Source: Azospirillum lipoferum 4B (GTDB taxonomy: Bacteria; Pseudomonadota; Alphaproteobacteria; Azospirillales; Azospirillaceae). Taken from it: 64,000 nt of DNA. The stretch's first letter is position 1; the number at the start of each line of letters is the position of its first letter. The stretch is from the NCBI RefSeq assembly GCF_000283655.1, contig NC_016624.1:186001-250000 (forward strand). The letters are read 5' to 3'. Of the stretch, positions 1 to 10,813 are shown piece after piece. Both the position numbers and the translations under genes were made by a program. A model generated the notes under the pieces. That model saw only the letters and a program-made list of their open reading frames with translations, was not told the origin of the DNA and made no database searches.

Positions 1-36
1 GCGGAAGGGCGGCGGCAGTCCCCTCCACCGCCAGAG

Positions 37-60
37 GCGGGGGAGGGTTAGGGAGGGGGC
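37..60. repeat. One arm of a dispersed GC-rich intergenic repeat, truncated by the window edge
   Basis: These 24 bases (GCGGGGGAGGG then TTAGGGAGGGGGC) are identical to 63886-63909 and differ by one base from 50567-50590. In the other two places the word is the right arm of an inverted repeat. Here the matching left arm is either missing or lies off the window. The preceding stretch (CGGCGGCAGTCCCCTC, from about 11) also recurs, as reverse complement, near 50490-50505. It sits between glpU and whatever follows it on the minus strand. Confidence 0.85.
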
Positions 61-80
61 GATGTACTGTACCTCCTCCC

Positions 81-359
81 TCAGCCGAACCGGATCACCA
101 GTGCGATCCACGCGAGCGAGACCGCGAAGGCGCCCCACAGCGACATGTCGGTCGCAGCGAGCCAGCCCAGATGGATGAAGGCGCTGCTGAGCAGGCCGAT
201 GAACAGCCGGTCGCCGCGGGTGGTGCGCATCGGCAGGAAGCCCTTGGCCTCCACCGTCGGCGACATCACCTCCCACACCGTCATGCCGGCCAGCATCAAA
301 GCGATGCAGAGGAAGAAGATCGCGGTCGGCGCGGTCCACGCCATCCATTCCATGTCCAT
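81..359 (-). CDS. glpU: Small integral membrane protein of the glycerol ABC transporter (DUF2160 family)
   Basis: A 92-residue protein with about three hydrophobic segments (roughly residues 10-30, 52-70 and 72-90). Proteins of the DUF2160 family occur almost exclusively in alphaproteobacterial glpSTPQ-type glycerol transport operons, where they are thought to be an accessory membrane subunit; the exact role is not known. It lies 15 bases after glpQ on the same strand, so it is very probably the sixth cistron of the operon. The periplasmic glycerol-binding protein (glpV) normally follows this gene and should be found just outside the left edge of the window. Confidence 0.8.
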   Translation of the reverse strand: MDMEWMAWTAPTAIFFLCIALMLAGMTVWEVMSPTVEAKGFLPMRTTRGDRLFIGLLSSAFIHLGWLAATDMSLWGAFAVSLAWIALVIRFG

Positions 360-374
360 GACGCGGGGCCTCCC

Positions 375-2116
<1,742 letters not shown>

Positions 2117-2129
2117 GGCTCTTGGCTCC

Positions 2130-3206
2130 TTAACCGACCAGATGGCTGTCGCGGTAGAGCTTGGTCCACCGGGTGGGGAAACGGATCGCGGCATCCAGCG
2201 CCGGGATCTCCTGCTCCTCGCTCAGCCGGGCCTTCAGCGTGTGGCTGCCCAGCCGGACCGTCGCCATCTTGGAGGTGCCGAGATCGTCCACACCGGTGAC
2301 CTGCACCGGGATGGCGCCGGCACTCCCGCTGCGGGTCAGCTCCAGGAACTCCGGCCGGATGCCCAGCTCGAACTTGCCGCCAACCGTCGGAACGGCACGA
2401 TCCGGCAGCGGGATGGCGATCCCATCGACCAGCGCATGGTCGTTGCCCAGCGTGCAGGGCATCAGGTTGATGCCGGGGCTGCCGATGAAATAGCCGACGA
2501 AGGTGTGCAGCGGATTCTCGAACAGCTCCTGCGGGGTGCCGAGCTGGACCATCGCGCCTTCGTACATCACCGCGACCTTGTCGGCGAAGGTCAGCGCCTC
2601 CACCTGATCGTGGGTCACATAGATCATGGTCAGGCGGTATTCCTCATGGATCTGGCGCAGCTTGCGGCGCAGGATCCATTTGGTGTGCGGGTCGATGACG
2701 GTCAGCGGCTCGTCGAACAGGATGGCCGCCACGTCCGAACGCACCAGACCACGGCCCATGGAGATCTTCTGCTTGGCGTCCGGCGTCAGGCGCTGGGCGC
2801 GCTTCTTCAGGTCGGCGGTCAGGTCCAGCGCCTCCGCCACCTGCCGCACCCGGCGGTCGACATCCGCCTCCGGAACCTTGCGGTTGCGCAGGGGGAAAGC
2901 GAGATTCTCGTACACCGTCATGGTGTCGTAGATGACCGGGAACTGGAACACCTGAGCGATGTTGCGCTCTTCCGGCGTGCAGCGGGTCACGTCCAGCCCG
3001 TCGAACAGCACCCGCCCCTCGCTGGGCACCAGCAGGCCGGAGATGATGTTCAGCAGCGTGGACTTGCCGCAGCCCGACGGCCCCAGCAGCGCATAGGCCT
3101 TGCCGTCCTCCCATTCCTGCGACAGGCGGCGCAGCGCGTAGTCCTCAGGCCTGGTCGGATGCGGGTGATAGGAGTGGCCGAGATTGTCGAATTGGATGGT
3201 CGCCAT
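2130..3206 (-). CDS. glpT: Glycerol ABC transporter ATP-binding protein GlpT, signature motif degenerate
   Basis: A 358-residue ABC ATPase. Walker A is GPSGCGKST at 42-50, the Q-loop is Q88, Walker B is ILFDEP at 162-167 and the switch histidine is H199 (YVTHDQ). Where LSGGQ is expected the protein has LTPDAKQKI at 140-148, so the signature motif is degenerate. The C-terminal third is a TOBE/MalK-like regulatory region. The gene starts 12 bases after glpS ends, behind a GGGGCGGGAGCG ribosome site. GlpT pairs with GlpS; see the finding on the asymmetric ATP sites. Confidence 0.9.
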   Translation of the reverse strand: MATIQFDNLGHSYHPHPTRPEDYALRRLSQEWEDGKAYALLGPSGCGKSTLLNIISGLLVPSEGRVLFDGLDVTRCTPEERNIAQVFQFPVIYDTMTVYENLAFPLRNRKVPEADVDRRVRQVAEALDLTADLKKRAQRLTPDAKQKISMGRGLVRSDVAAILFDEPLTVIDPHTKWILRRKLRQIHEEYRLTMIYVTHDQVEALTFADKVAVMYEGAMVQLGTPQELFENPLHTFVGYFIGSPGINLMPCTLGNDHALVDGIAIPLPDRAVPTVGGKFELGIRPEFLELTRSGSAGAIPVQVTGVDDLGTSKMATVRLGSHTLKARLSEEQEIPALDAAIRFPTRWTKLYRDSHLVG

Positions 3207-3218
3207 CGCTCCCGCCCC

Positions 3219-4322
3219 TCACGCGATGTTGCGCAGCGCGCCGCGCCGCCAGTTGGGTGCCGCCACCAGTTGCCCGGCGGTGGAGAAGACGAAGATGCGG
3301 TCGGGATCGGCATAGACCTGGATCTCGCTGCCGATGGGATGGCTGTGCACCCCGTCCTCGCGGGCGATCAGCGTGGTTCCGCCATGGCGCAGATGGATGA
3401 AGGTCTCCGACCCGCTGATCTCCGACAGCTCCACCCGGCCCGTGATCGGCACCAGCCGCTCGTTCCGGCGCAGCACCGTCAGGTGGTTGGCGCGGATGCC
3501 GACCTTGCAGGGGCCGGCCGGCAGGTTGCGGTCATGGGCAGACAGCGGCAGGCTGGTGCCGTCCGACAGCGCGACCCGGTCGTTGGTCAGGATCGCGTCC
3601 ACCACATTCATCGGCGGATCGCTGAACACCTCGGCGCAGTCCAGCGAGATGGGGGCATGGAACACGTCGCCGGTCGGCCCGGTCTGCAGCATCCGCCCCT
3701 CATGCAGCACCGTCACGGAACCGCCGAGGATCAGCGCCTCCTGCGGTTCGGTGGTGGCGTAGACGACGGTGGTCTTGCCGTCCGCGAAGATGTCGCGCAG
3801 TTCGGCGCGCAGCTCCTCGCGCAGCTTGTAGTCCAGGTTGACCAGCGGCTCGTCCAGCAGAAGCAGGCCGGCGCCCTTCACCAGTGCGCGGGCGATGGCG
3901 CAGCGCTGCTGCTGGCCGCCCGACAGTTCGGCCGGAAGCCGTTCCAGGAAGGGGTCGATCCGCAGCATGGCGGCGGTGCGGCGCACCTTGGCGTCGATCT
4001 CCGCCTTGTCCTTGCCCTGGCGGCGCAGCGGAGAGGCGATGTTCTCGTAGACCGTCATCGCCGGATAGTTGATGAACTGCTGATAGACCATCGCCACGTC
4101 GCGATGGCGCACCGACGTGCCGGTGACGTCCTTGCCGTTCTCCAGCACGCGGCCAGAATTGGGCGCGTCCAGCCCCGCCATCAGCCGCATCAGCGTCGTC
4201 TTGCCGGCCAGCGTCCGCCCCAGCAGCACGTTGAAGCTGCCGGGTTGCAGCTCCAGCGACAGGGGGTGGAGATGCTGCTCGGCGCCGATGCGCTTCGCCA
4301 CGCCTTCCAGTGTGAGTGTCAC
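3219..4322 (-). CDS. glpS: Glycerol ABC transporter ATP-binding protein GlpS, switch histidine missing
   Basis: A 367-residue ABC ATPase with Walker A GRTLAGKTT at 35-43, a canonical signature LSGGQQQR at 133-140 and Walker B LLLLDEP at 153-159. The switch-histidine position is threonine (YATTEP, T191). A TOBE-like regulatory domain follows. The GTG at 4322 overlaps the glpD stop (GTGA), so it is chosen over the longer frame that runs back into glpD. Expected to act as heterodimer with GlpT on the cytoplasmic face of GlpPQ. Confidence 0.9.
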   Translation of the reverse strand: MTLTLEGVAKRIGAEQHLHPLSLELQPGSFNVLLGRTLAGKTTLMRLMAGLDAPNSGRVLENGKDVTGTSVRHRDVAMVYQQFINYPAMTVYENIASPLRRQGKDKAEIDAKVRRTAAMLRIDPFLERLPAELSGGQQQRCAIARALVKGAGLLLLDEPLVNLDYKLREELRAELRDIFADGKTTVVYATTEPQEALILGGSVTVLHEGRMLQTGPTGDVFHAPISLDCAEVFSDPPMNVVDAILTNDRVALSDGTSLPLSAHDRNLPAGPCKVGIRANHLTVLRRNERLVPITGRVELSEISGSETFIHLRHGGTTLIAREDGVHSHPIGSEIQVYADPDRIFVFSTAGQLVAAPNWRRGALRNIA

Positions 4323-5929
4323 CGCAATCCTCCCATCGACCGCAGGGTGGCGGTATCGCCGCTCGTATCCCTGTTGGCCGTTGCTTCGCGGCGCCGGTCG
4401 AACCAGCCACCGATGGCTTCCCGGACATTTGCGTCCAGGTGCAGCCCAAGTTTGGAGCGCCGCCACAGGAAGTCGTCGCCGGTCATGGCGAACTCCTCCC
4501 GCGCGGCATAGTCGAGTTCGGCCTCATGGACGCCGCCCCCGAAATCGATGCCCAGGTCGCCCAGCGCCTTGGCGTCGCCCAGCAGCCGCTCGACCCGCGT
4601 GCCGTAGGCCCGCGCCAGCCGGTAAGCCAGCGCATCGGGCAGCCAGGGCCGGCTGCGCTTCAGACCGGCCAGGAAGCCGGCGAAATCGGCATTGGCGATG
4701 TCGCCGCCGGGCAGCGGCACGTCGGCCGTCCAGGTGACGCCGTCCTTGCCGAGCGCCTTGCCGAGCTTCTCCGTCGCCTCCTCCGCCAGCCGGCGGAAGG
4801 TGGTGATCTTGCCGCCGAAGATCGACAGCATCGGCGCCTCGCCGGCCGGCTCGTCCATCTCCAGCACATAGTCGCGGGTGACGGCCGAGGCGTTGCCGCT
4901 GGCGTCGTCGAACAGCGGCCGGACGCCGCTGTAGGTCCACACCACGTCCGCCTCGCGCACGGGCTTTGCGAAATAGCGCGACACCGCCCGGCACATGTAG
5001 GTGATTTCCTCCGCGCTGATCGCCACCGCGCCGGGATCGCCCGAGTAATCGAGGTCGGTGGTGCCGATCAGGGTGAAGTCGCGCTCGTACGGGATGGCGA
5101 AGACGATGCGGCGGTCGTCGTTCTGGAAGATGTAGGCGTGGTCGCCTTCGAACATCTTGTGAACGACGATGTGGCTGCCCTTGACCAGACGAACCGACTT
5201 GTCGACGGTGACGCCGGTGCGCTTGGCGATCATCTCGCGCACCCAGGGGCCGGCGGCATTGACCAGCGCGCGGGCGCGGACGGTACGGGCGGCGCCCGTG
5301 TTCACGTCGACCAGCGTCGCTTCCCACAGGCCGTTGCGGCGGACCGCCTTGTCACAGCGGGTGCGGGTCAGGATTTCCGCCCCGCGGGCCTGCGCGTCCA
5401 TCGCGTTCAGCACGACCAGCCGGCTGTCCTCCACCCAGCAGTCCGAATATTCGAACGCCTTGGTGAAGCCGCCCGCCAGCGGCCTTCCCGCCGGCGAGCT
5501 GGTCAGGTCGACGCCGTGCGAGCCCGGCAGCAGCTTGCGCTTTCCCAGATGATCGTAAAGGAACAGACCGATGCGCACCATCCAGGCCGGGCGCATGCTG
5601 CTGTCATGGGGCAGGACGAAGCGCATCGGCCAGATGATGTGGGGGGCCGCACGCAGCAGCACCTCCCGCTCCTGCAGCGCTTCGCGCACCAGGCGGAACT
5701 CGTAATATTCGAGATAGCGCAGGCCGCCGTGAATCAGCTTGGTGCTGGCCGACGAGGTGGCGCCCGCAAGGTCGCCCTGTTCGCACAGCACCACGGACAT
5801 CCCGCGCCCGACCGCATCGCGGGCGATCCCCGCCCCGTTCACGCCGCCGCCGACGATCAGCAGATCGGTCACCGCCGTATCGGTCGCTCCGAGCCGGCCG
5901 TCCGTTCCTGCTGGGCTCGCGTTTGCCAT
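4319..5929 (-). CDS. glpD: Aerobic glycerol-3-phosphate dehydrogenase
   Basis: A 536-residue FAD-dependent, membrane-associated quinone reductase that oxidises glycerol-3-phosphate to dihydroxyacetone phosphate. The FAD-binding GGGVNGAG is at 27-34, followed by the family's STKLIHGGLRYLE segment, and the length is normal. The ATG at 5929 follows GAGAGGAACCC; an ATG 20 codons upstream at 5989 falls inside the candidate operator and is less likely. First gene of the minus-strand glp operon. No glycerol kinase gene is seen in the window, so glpK must be elsewhere. Confidence 0.95.
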   Translation of the reverse strand: MANASPAGTDGRLGATDTAVTDLLIVGGGVNGAGIARDAVGRGMSVVLCEQGDLAGATSSASTKLIHGGLRYLEYYEFRLVREALQEREVLLRAAPHIIWPMRFVLPHDSSMRPAWMVRIGLFLYDHLGKRKLLPGSHGVDLTSSPAGRPLAGGFTKAFEYSDCWVEDSRLVVLNAMDAQARGAEILTRTRCDKAVRRNGLWEATLVDVNTGAARTVRARALVNAAGPWVREMIAKRTGVTVDKSVRLVKGSHIVVHKMFEGDHAYIFQNDDRRIVFAIPYERDFTLIGTTDLDYSGDPGAVAISAEEITYMCRAVSRYFAKPVREADVVWTYSGVRPLFDDASGNASAVTRDYVLEMDEPAGEAPMLSIFGGKITTFRRLAEEATEKLGKALGKDGVTWTADVPLPGGDIANADFAGFLAGLKRSRPWLPDALAYRLARAYGTRVERLLGDAKALGDLGIDFGGGVHEAELDYAAREEFAMTGDDFLWRRSKLGLHLDANVREAIGGWFDRRREATANRDTSGDTATLRSMGGLR

Positions 5930-5983
5930 GGGTTCCTCTCCGTACCGCGCCGGTTCCTTGCGAACCCGGCAGCTTTCGTTTCG

Positions 5984-5998
5984 GAACATATGATGTTC
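5984..5998. promoter_or_regulatory. Candidate GlpR operator upstream of glpD
   Basis: A perfect inverted repeat GAACAT-ATG-ATGTTC lies 55 bases before the glpD start, flanked by TTTCGTTTC on the left and GTTCGTTCGCG on the right. DeoR-family GlpR proteins bind sites built from ATGTTCG/CGAACAT half-sites, here arranged outward. The position and palindrome are seen directly; the assignment to GlpR is inferred from the neighbouring glpR gene. Confidence 0.5.
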
Positions 5999-6128
5999 GT
6001 TCGCGTTTGAAAAGGAAAATGTTTGTTCAGCTGACCATGTTTTGGAGGCTACGCCGGATCTTGCCGTTTTCCTATCGGAAATAAGGCCGACCCGGCATTC
6101 CGCGCGCCCGGCCCGCGCGCCCGGCGGA

Positions 6129-8309
6129 TCATGCCGCCCGAATATGGCCGAGCAGACGGTCGATATCGTCGCTCAGGCTTTCGGAACGTTGCGAAAGCGC
6201 GCGGGTGGCGTCCACCACCTCGGCGGCGGCACTGCCGGTGCGGTTCACCGCGTCGTCCACCGAAACCACCGTGTCGGCGATGCTCTGCACCGCTTCGGAG
6301 GCATGGTTGATGCTGCGCGCGATCTCGTCGGTGGCGGCGGATTGCTCCTCCACCGCGGCCGCGACCATGGCGGTGATCTCGTCGATGCGGCCGATGGTGC
6401 GGCCGATGTCGTCGATGGCCGACACGGCACCCTGCGCGGTGGTCCGCACCGCCTGGACCTGCTGGGCGATCTCCTCCGTCGCCTTGGCGGTCTGGCCGGC
6501 AAGGCTGCGCACTTCCTCCGCCACCACGGCGAAGCCCTTGCCGGCGTCGCCGGCCCGCGCAGCCTCGATGGTGGCATTCAGCGCCAGCAGGTTGGTCTGG
6601 CCGGCGATGGCGTTGATCATGCCGACCACGTCGCCGATCTTCTGCGCAGCGGCGGCCAGCGCCGTCATCAGTTCGTTGGTGCTGCGCGCCTCCTCCACCG
6701 CGCTGCGGGCGATCTGGCTGGAATCGCCGACCCGCCGGGTGATCTCGCCGATGGAGGCCGACAGCTGGCCGGCGGTGGCGGCAACCGTCTGCACGTTGGT
6801 TGCAGTGTCGGCGACCGCGGCGCGCACGTCGGTCATGCGGCGGCAGGTCTGCTCGGCGGTGGCGGACATGCCCTCCGACGCCGCGCGCATGTCGGCCGAG
6901 GCGGCGGTGATGTGGCGCGAGGCCTCCTTCACGCTGGCCTCGATGCTGGCGGTGATGGTCTGGATGGTGCGCGACCGCTCGGCATCGGCGGCCTGCTTGA
7001 TTGCGTCCTGTTCCTCCTGCAGGCGGGCGATCTCGGCGCTCTTGTCACGGAAGAGACCGACGATTCCCGCCATCTCCGCGATCTCGTCGCGCCCGCCGAC
7101 CCTGGCATCGGCCGTCAGGTCGCCGCCGGCGACGGCCCGCATGGCGTCGATCACCCGCATCAGGCGGCGGGTCAGCCGGTTGCGGACATAGAACCAGACG
7201 ATCAGCAGGCTGGAGACCACCACCACCGCGGCGGCGGTTCCCTGGACGGCGACGGCGCCGGCAATCGCCGTTTCCGTCCGCGCCACGTCGGCGCCGGTGC
7301 GGTCCTGCTGGTGGGCGACCACCGCTTCGATGGTGCCGTTCAGGTCGGCGGTCAGCCGCACCGTCTCGGCCAGCGCGCTTTCGATGTCGGCGGTGATGCG
7401 CGCCTGTTCGTCGCGCAGGCGGAAGACGCTGCCGGCCCCGCTGCCGAAGGCGGCCAGCCCGTCGCGTGCCTTGACCAGCGCCGGCCGGTCCGGGCTGTCC
7501 TTGGGCATCGCGCCGATGGCGTTGTCGACACGCAGCAGCGCCCAATTGTACTTTGACCGGATGTTGTTGAGCGTCGCCCCATGCGGCACGCTGGAGGCGG
7601 CGGCGATCATCCCGAAGGCGAGGTTGCCGTTGGCCTGCACGCCCATCAATTGGGTGATGACCGGCAGCTCCTCCTGAGCCAGCCGGCGGCCCAGGCCGGT
7701 GGCGGTTTCGACCGCCTGCGCCGCCGCCAGATCGTCCACCACGTTGTTGACCGACAGGGTCGACACCTCCAGCAGCGGCGCCACCAGATCGGTGAAGTCC
7801 TCGTGCGCCATCACCGCGTCGGCCACCAGGGCGTTGAGCTTCTCCTCCATCGCCAGCCGTTCGGCGGTGCGCTTGCCCAGCGTGTCCAGCGCCGTCCCCA
7901 TGCGCTCCACCAACCCGGCCACCGAGTCGGCATCGGCGGAAGCGCCGCCCGCATCGCCCCGCATCGCCGCGATGCGCTCGCGCAGGCCCGCCAGCCGCCG
8001 GGACAGGCCGCCCATCCGCTCCTCCAGCTGTGCAGCGTCGCCCGAGGCGGCCACCGCGGGCGCATCGGCGGCGATGGCCGTGCTGTCCTTGGCCAGATTG
8101 AGCGAGCGGACGATGGCCGGCACGCTGCTGCGGCCGATCTGGTCCATCGACCGCCCGGTTTCGGTCAGCGACCACCAGCCCATCAGGCTGGCGAAGGCGG
8201 CCAGCAGAGCCACCCCGCCGAAGGCCAGGAACAGACGCCCCTGAATGCCGAGCCGTGCCCGGCCGTCCCGTCGCGGACGGCCGTCCCCTTGCATAGGCAT
8301 ATGCGTCAT
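6129..8309 (-). CDS. Methyl-accepting chemotaxis protein with long helical periplasmic sensor
   Basis: A 726-residue transmembrane chemoreceptor. A first membrane segment near residues 25-45 is followed by about 300 residues of predicted helical periplasmic domain. Its beginning (WWSLTETGRSMDQIGRSSVP) resembles the helical bimodular/TorS-type sensors known to bind small organic acids or partner binding proteins. A second membrane segment, a HAMP domain and the MCP signalling hairpin ([20 protein letters not shown]) follow. AGGAGAGGAAT precedes the ATG at 8309, so the first of three nearby ATGs is chosen. It sits between glpD and glpR, which raises but does not prove a link to glycerol-related signals. 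Confidence 0.9.
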   Translation of the reverse strand: MTHMPMQGDGRPRRDGRARLGIQGRLFLAFGGVALLAAFASLMGWWSLTETGRSMDQIGRSSVPAIVRSLNLAKDSTAIAADAPAVAASGDAAQLEERMGGLSRRLAGLRERIAAMRGDAGGASADADSVAGLVERMGTALDTLGKRTAERLAMEEKLNALVADAVMAHEDFTDLVAPLLEVSTLSVNNVVDDLAAAQAVETATGLGRRLAQEELPVITQLMGVQANGNLAFGMIAAASSVPHGATLNNIRSKYNWALLRVDNAIGAMPKDSPDRPALVKARDGLAAFGSGAGSVFRLRDEQARITADIESALAETVRLTADLNGTIEAVVAHQQDRTGADVARTETAIAGAVAVQGTAAAVVVVSSLLIVWFYVRNRLTRRLMRVIDAMRAVAGGDLTADARVGGRDEIAEMAGIVGLFRDKSAEIARLQEEQDAIKQAADAERSRTIQTITASIEASVKEASRHITAASADMRAASEGMSATAEQTCRRMTDVRAAVADTATNVQTVAATAGQLSASIGEITRRVGDSSQIARSAVEEARSTNELMTALAAAAQKIGDVVGMINAIAGQTNLLALNATIEAARAGDAGKGFAVVAEEVRSLAGQTAKATEEIAQQVQAVRTTAQGAVSAIDDIGRTIGRIDEITAMVAAAVEEQSAATDEIARSINHASEAVQSIADTVVSVDDAVNRTGSAAAEVVDATRALSQRSESLSDDIDRLLGHIRAA

Positions 8310-8659
8310 ATTCCTCTCCTATAGGTTATCTTCTTGGCAGCGGACCGGGCTCTTTTTTGTATCCCGGCAATGTTACTGAATGGCGTTGGCGGTGGTGACT
8401 CGCGGCAAACCCTGAATTGCCCGCAGACGCGTGGGGCGGCAGCGAAACCACCGCTGCATCTCATAGCATGCGCGTTTATTTTCGTAAAGAAACATGCTTG
8501 TGTTGCGAACAATATCCAGCGTACGGTGCCGCAGGCTCCTTGAGCGATGGAATCGGCCGGCTTGCACGGGTTGCACGGCAGGGACGGACGGTTTTCGCTT
8601 TGACCCATTCCGCGCATCTGATCCACTGAAGCCCCTCAACGACCGGAGACAGCCCCCCG
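8310..8659. other. 350-bp divergent intergenic region between chemoreceptor gene and glpR
   Basis: No convincing gene. It is less GC-rich than its surroundings in the middle (8466-8510), where GCATG (8466-8470) and CATGC (8493-8497) flank TTTATTTTCGTAAAGAAA. The TTTCG word is shared with the glpD upstream region. A direct repeat TTGCACGGG/TTGCACGGC is at 8562-8579 and a TTTTCGCTTTGA word near 8590. Promoters for both flanking genes, and possible GlpR autoregulation, should lie here. Confidence 0.5.
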
Positions 8660-9475
8660 ATGGATGCGCGCCTGGACGCCGAACGCCGCCAGCAGGAAAT
8701 CGTGGCCCTGGTCCATGCCAAGGGCATGGTGCAGATCCAATGGCTGGCCGAGCATTTCGACGTCACGCCGCAGACCATCCGCCGCGACATCGAACATCTG
8801 GCCGGCCAGTCCGCCGTCCGGCGTTTCCGCGGCGGCGTCACCGTGCCGTCGAGCGTTGAGAACATCGCCTATTCCACCCGCCAGACCCTGATGGCCGAGG
8901 AAAAGCGCCGCATCGCCGAGATGGTCGCCCGCCATGTGCCGGAGGACGCCTCGCTGTTCCTCAACATCGGCACGACGACGGAGGCGGTGGCCCAGGCCCT
9001 GCTCGGCCACAAGCGGCTGCGGGTTCTGACCAACAACCTGAACGTCGCCACCATCCTGCACAAGAACACCAACTTTGCGCTCTCCATCGCCGGCGGCCTC
9101 GTGCGCGAGCGCGACGGCGGAATCATCGGCGAGGCGACGGTGGAGTTCATCCGCCGCTACAAGGTCGACATCGGCATCATCGGCATCAGCGGCATCGATT
9201 CCGAAGGCGACCTGCTGGATTACGACGAGCAGGAAGTGCGCGTTGCCCGCGCCATCATCGAAAGCTCGCGCCGGGTCTTCCTGGTCACCGACCACACCAA
9301 GTTCGGCCGCAACGCCATGATCCGCATGGCAGACGTCAGCGTGCTCGACGCCCTGTTCACCGACCGCCTGCCGCCGCCGGAACTGATGGAGGTGCTGGGC
9401 AACGCCGACTGCCAGGTCCATGTCGCGGACGGCAGCGAGCCGGCGAATGGTGACGGCGAGGATGCGGAGGAGTGA
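8660..9475 (+). CDS. glpR: DeoR-family repressor of glycerol metabolism, GlpR
   Basis: A 271-residue regulator with an N-terminal winged helix-turn-helix (QIQWLAEHFDVTPQTIRRDI at about 24-43) followed by RRFRGGV, then a DeoR C-terminal sugar-phosphate-sensing domain containing the NIGTTTEAVA and VTDHTKFGR segments. In characterised homologues glycerol-3-phosphate relieves repression. A short acidic tail (about 20 residues) extends beyond the usual end. It is transcribed away from the glp operon with one chemoreceptor gene between them. Confidence 0.9.
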   Translation: MDARLDAERRQQEIVALVHAKGMVQIQWLAEHFDVTPQTIRRDIEHLAGQSAVRRFRGGVTVPSSVENIAYSTRQTLMAEEKRRIAEMVARHVPEDASLFLNIGTTTEAVAQALLGHKRLRVLTNNLNVATILHKNTNFALSIAGGLVRERDGGIIGEATVEFIRRYKVDIGIIGISGIDSEGDLLDYDEQEVRVARAIIESSRRVFLVTDHTKFGRNAMIRMADVSVLDALFTDRLPPPELMEVLGNADCQVHVADGSEPANGDGEDAEE

Positions 9476-9500
9476 GGCGAATTCGCCTGATTCGGCGAAA
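9475..9500. terminator. Overlapping palindromes at the end of glpR
   Basis: AGGCGAATTCGCCT (9475-9488) is a perfect 14-bp palindrome overlapping the stop codon. The second half can instead pair with GGCGAA at 9495-9500, giving alternative hairpins. No T-run follows, so a classical intrinsic terminator is not supported; it may stabilise the 3' end. Confidence 0.35.
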
Positions 9501-9628
9501 CAGCTTCAAACGCCGCCCCCCACCCGCGACCCCGTTGCCGCTTGCCGAAGCGGGGCATCGCCTCCACTCTGTGTTGTTGGGCCTGATGAAAACGGTTGGC
9601 CCGGCAAACAGAGAAGAGTAGGTGTGCG

Positions 9629-10684
9629 GTGATCATCGAAAGCGACCTCAAGCTCGACTTCAAGGATGTTCTGATCCGGCCGAAACGCAGCACGCTGCAG
9701 AGCCGCAACGATGTTGACGTCAACCGGACCTTCACCTTCCTGCACACCCAGCGCGACTGGACCGGCTTCCCGCTGATCGCCGCCAACATGGACGTCACCG
9801 GCAGCATGGGCATGGCCCGCGCCCTGTCGCGCTTCGGCGCCATGACCGCCCTGCACAAGCATTACAAGGCGGATGAACTGGTCGCCTTCTTCCAGAAGGA
9901 GGCGGAATCCGCCGTCCAGTCGAACGTCTTCTATTCGATGGGCATCGCCGACGCCGACCATGACAAGTTCCGGGCGGTGAAGGCCAAGGCGCCGGTGGGG
10001 AAGATCTGCCTGGACGTCGCCAACGGCTATACCGAGCGCTTCGTCGAGGTGATCGCCCGGCTGCGCGAGGAGAATCCGGACACCGTCATCATGGCCGGCA
10101 ACGTCGTCACCGGCGACATGACGGAGGCGCTGCTGCTGGCCGGCGCCGACATCGTCAAGGTCGGCATCGGGCCGGGATCGGTCTGCACCACCCGCAAGAT
10201 GACCGGCGTCGGCTATCCCCAGCTGTCGGCCATCATCGAATGCGCCGACGCCGCGCACGGGCTGAAGGGGCAGGTCTGCGGCGACGGCGGCTGCACGGTG
10301 CCGGGCGACATCTCCAAGGCCTATGGCGCCGGCGCCGACTTCGTCATGCTGGGCGGCATGCTGGCCGGCCATGACGAATGCGAGGGCGAGATCCGCTACG
10401 AGGACCGCGACGGCAACCGGGTGCCCGTCGCCATGACCTTCTACGGCATGTCGTCGGACACGGCGATGCACAAATATTCCGGCGGCGTCGCCTCCTACCG
10501 CGCCTCGGAAGGCAAGACGGTGGATGTCCCCTACCGCGGCCCGGTGGAGAACACGATGCAGGAGATCATGGGCGGCGTGCGCAGCATGATGACCTACATC
10601 GGCGCCACCCGGCTGAAGGAAGTGCCGAAACGCACCACCTTCGTCCGCGTCGGCGCCCAGCTGAACACCGTGTTCGGGGGCTGA
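9629..10684 (+). CDS. guaC: GMP reductase
   Basis: A 351-residue NADPH-dependent GMP reductase converting GMP to IMP with release of ammonia. The catalytic loop [15 protein letters not shown] places the cysteine at residue 186, the same number as in the E. coli enzyme. The family-specific [10 protein letters not shown] start, the [10 protein letters not shown] strand and the absence of CBS domains separate it from IMP dehydrogenase. The GTG at 9629 is chosen because the protein then begins exactly like other GuaC proteins and GAGAAGAG lies 10 bases before it; an ATG-like start 11 codons upstream is not needed. GGGCC at 9579-9583 and GGCCC at 9598-9602 could form a short leader hairpin. Confidence 0.93.
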   Translation: MIIESDLKLDFKDVLIRPKRSTLQSRNDVDVNRTFTFLHTQRDWTGFPLIAANMDVTGSMGMARALSRFGAMTALHKHYKADELVAFFQKEAESAVQSNVFYSMGIADADHDKFRAVKAKAPVGKICLDVANGYTERFVEVIARLREENPDTVIMAGNVVTGDMTEALLLAGADIVKVGIGPGSVCTTRKMTGVGYPQLSAIIECADAAHGLKGQVCGDGGCTVPGDISKAYGAGADFVMLGGMLAGHDECEGEIRYEDRDGNRVPVAMTFYGMSSDTAMHKYSGGVASYRASEGKTVDVPYRGPVENTMQEIMGGVRSMMTYIGATRLKEVPKRTTFVRVGAQLNTVFGG

Positions 10685-10813
10685 TCCGCGCCGGTGCCGC
10701 CCCCAAGCCGCATGGCTGATCCCTGCCGGCAGCCCGGTCCGATTCTTGTCTCTTGGTCCCGTTCCGTTCTACTGCTTGGGTGAACAGCGAATCGGATCAT
10801 CGCGGGAACGAGA

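Noticed and set aside
8334-8626. Short ORFs between the chemoreceptor gene and glpR
   Set aside because: Several overlapping frames on both strands of about 70-130 codons with poor codon bias in a region that must hold two promoters; none has a convincing ribosome site.
9579-9602. Riboswitch in the guaC leader
   Set aside because: Only a 5-bp stem is visible; no conserved purine or guanidine riboswitch core could be recognised.
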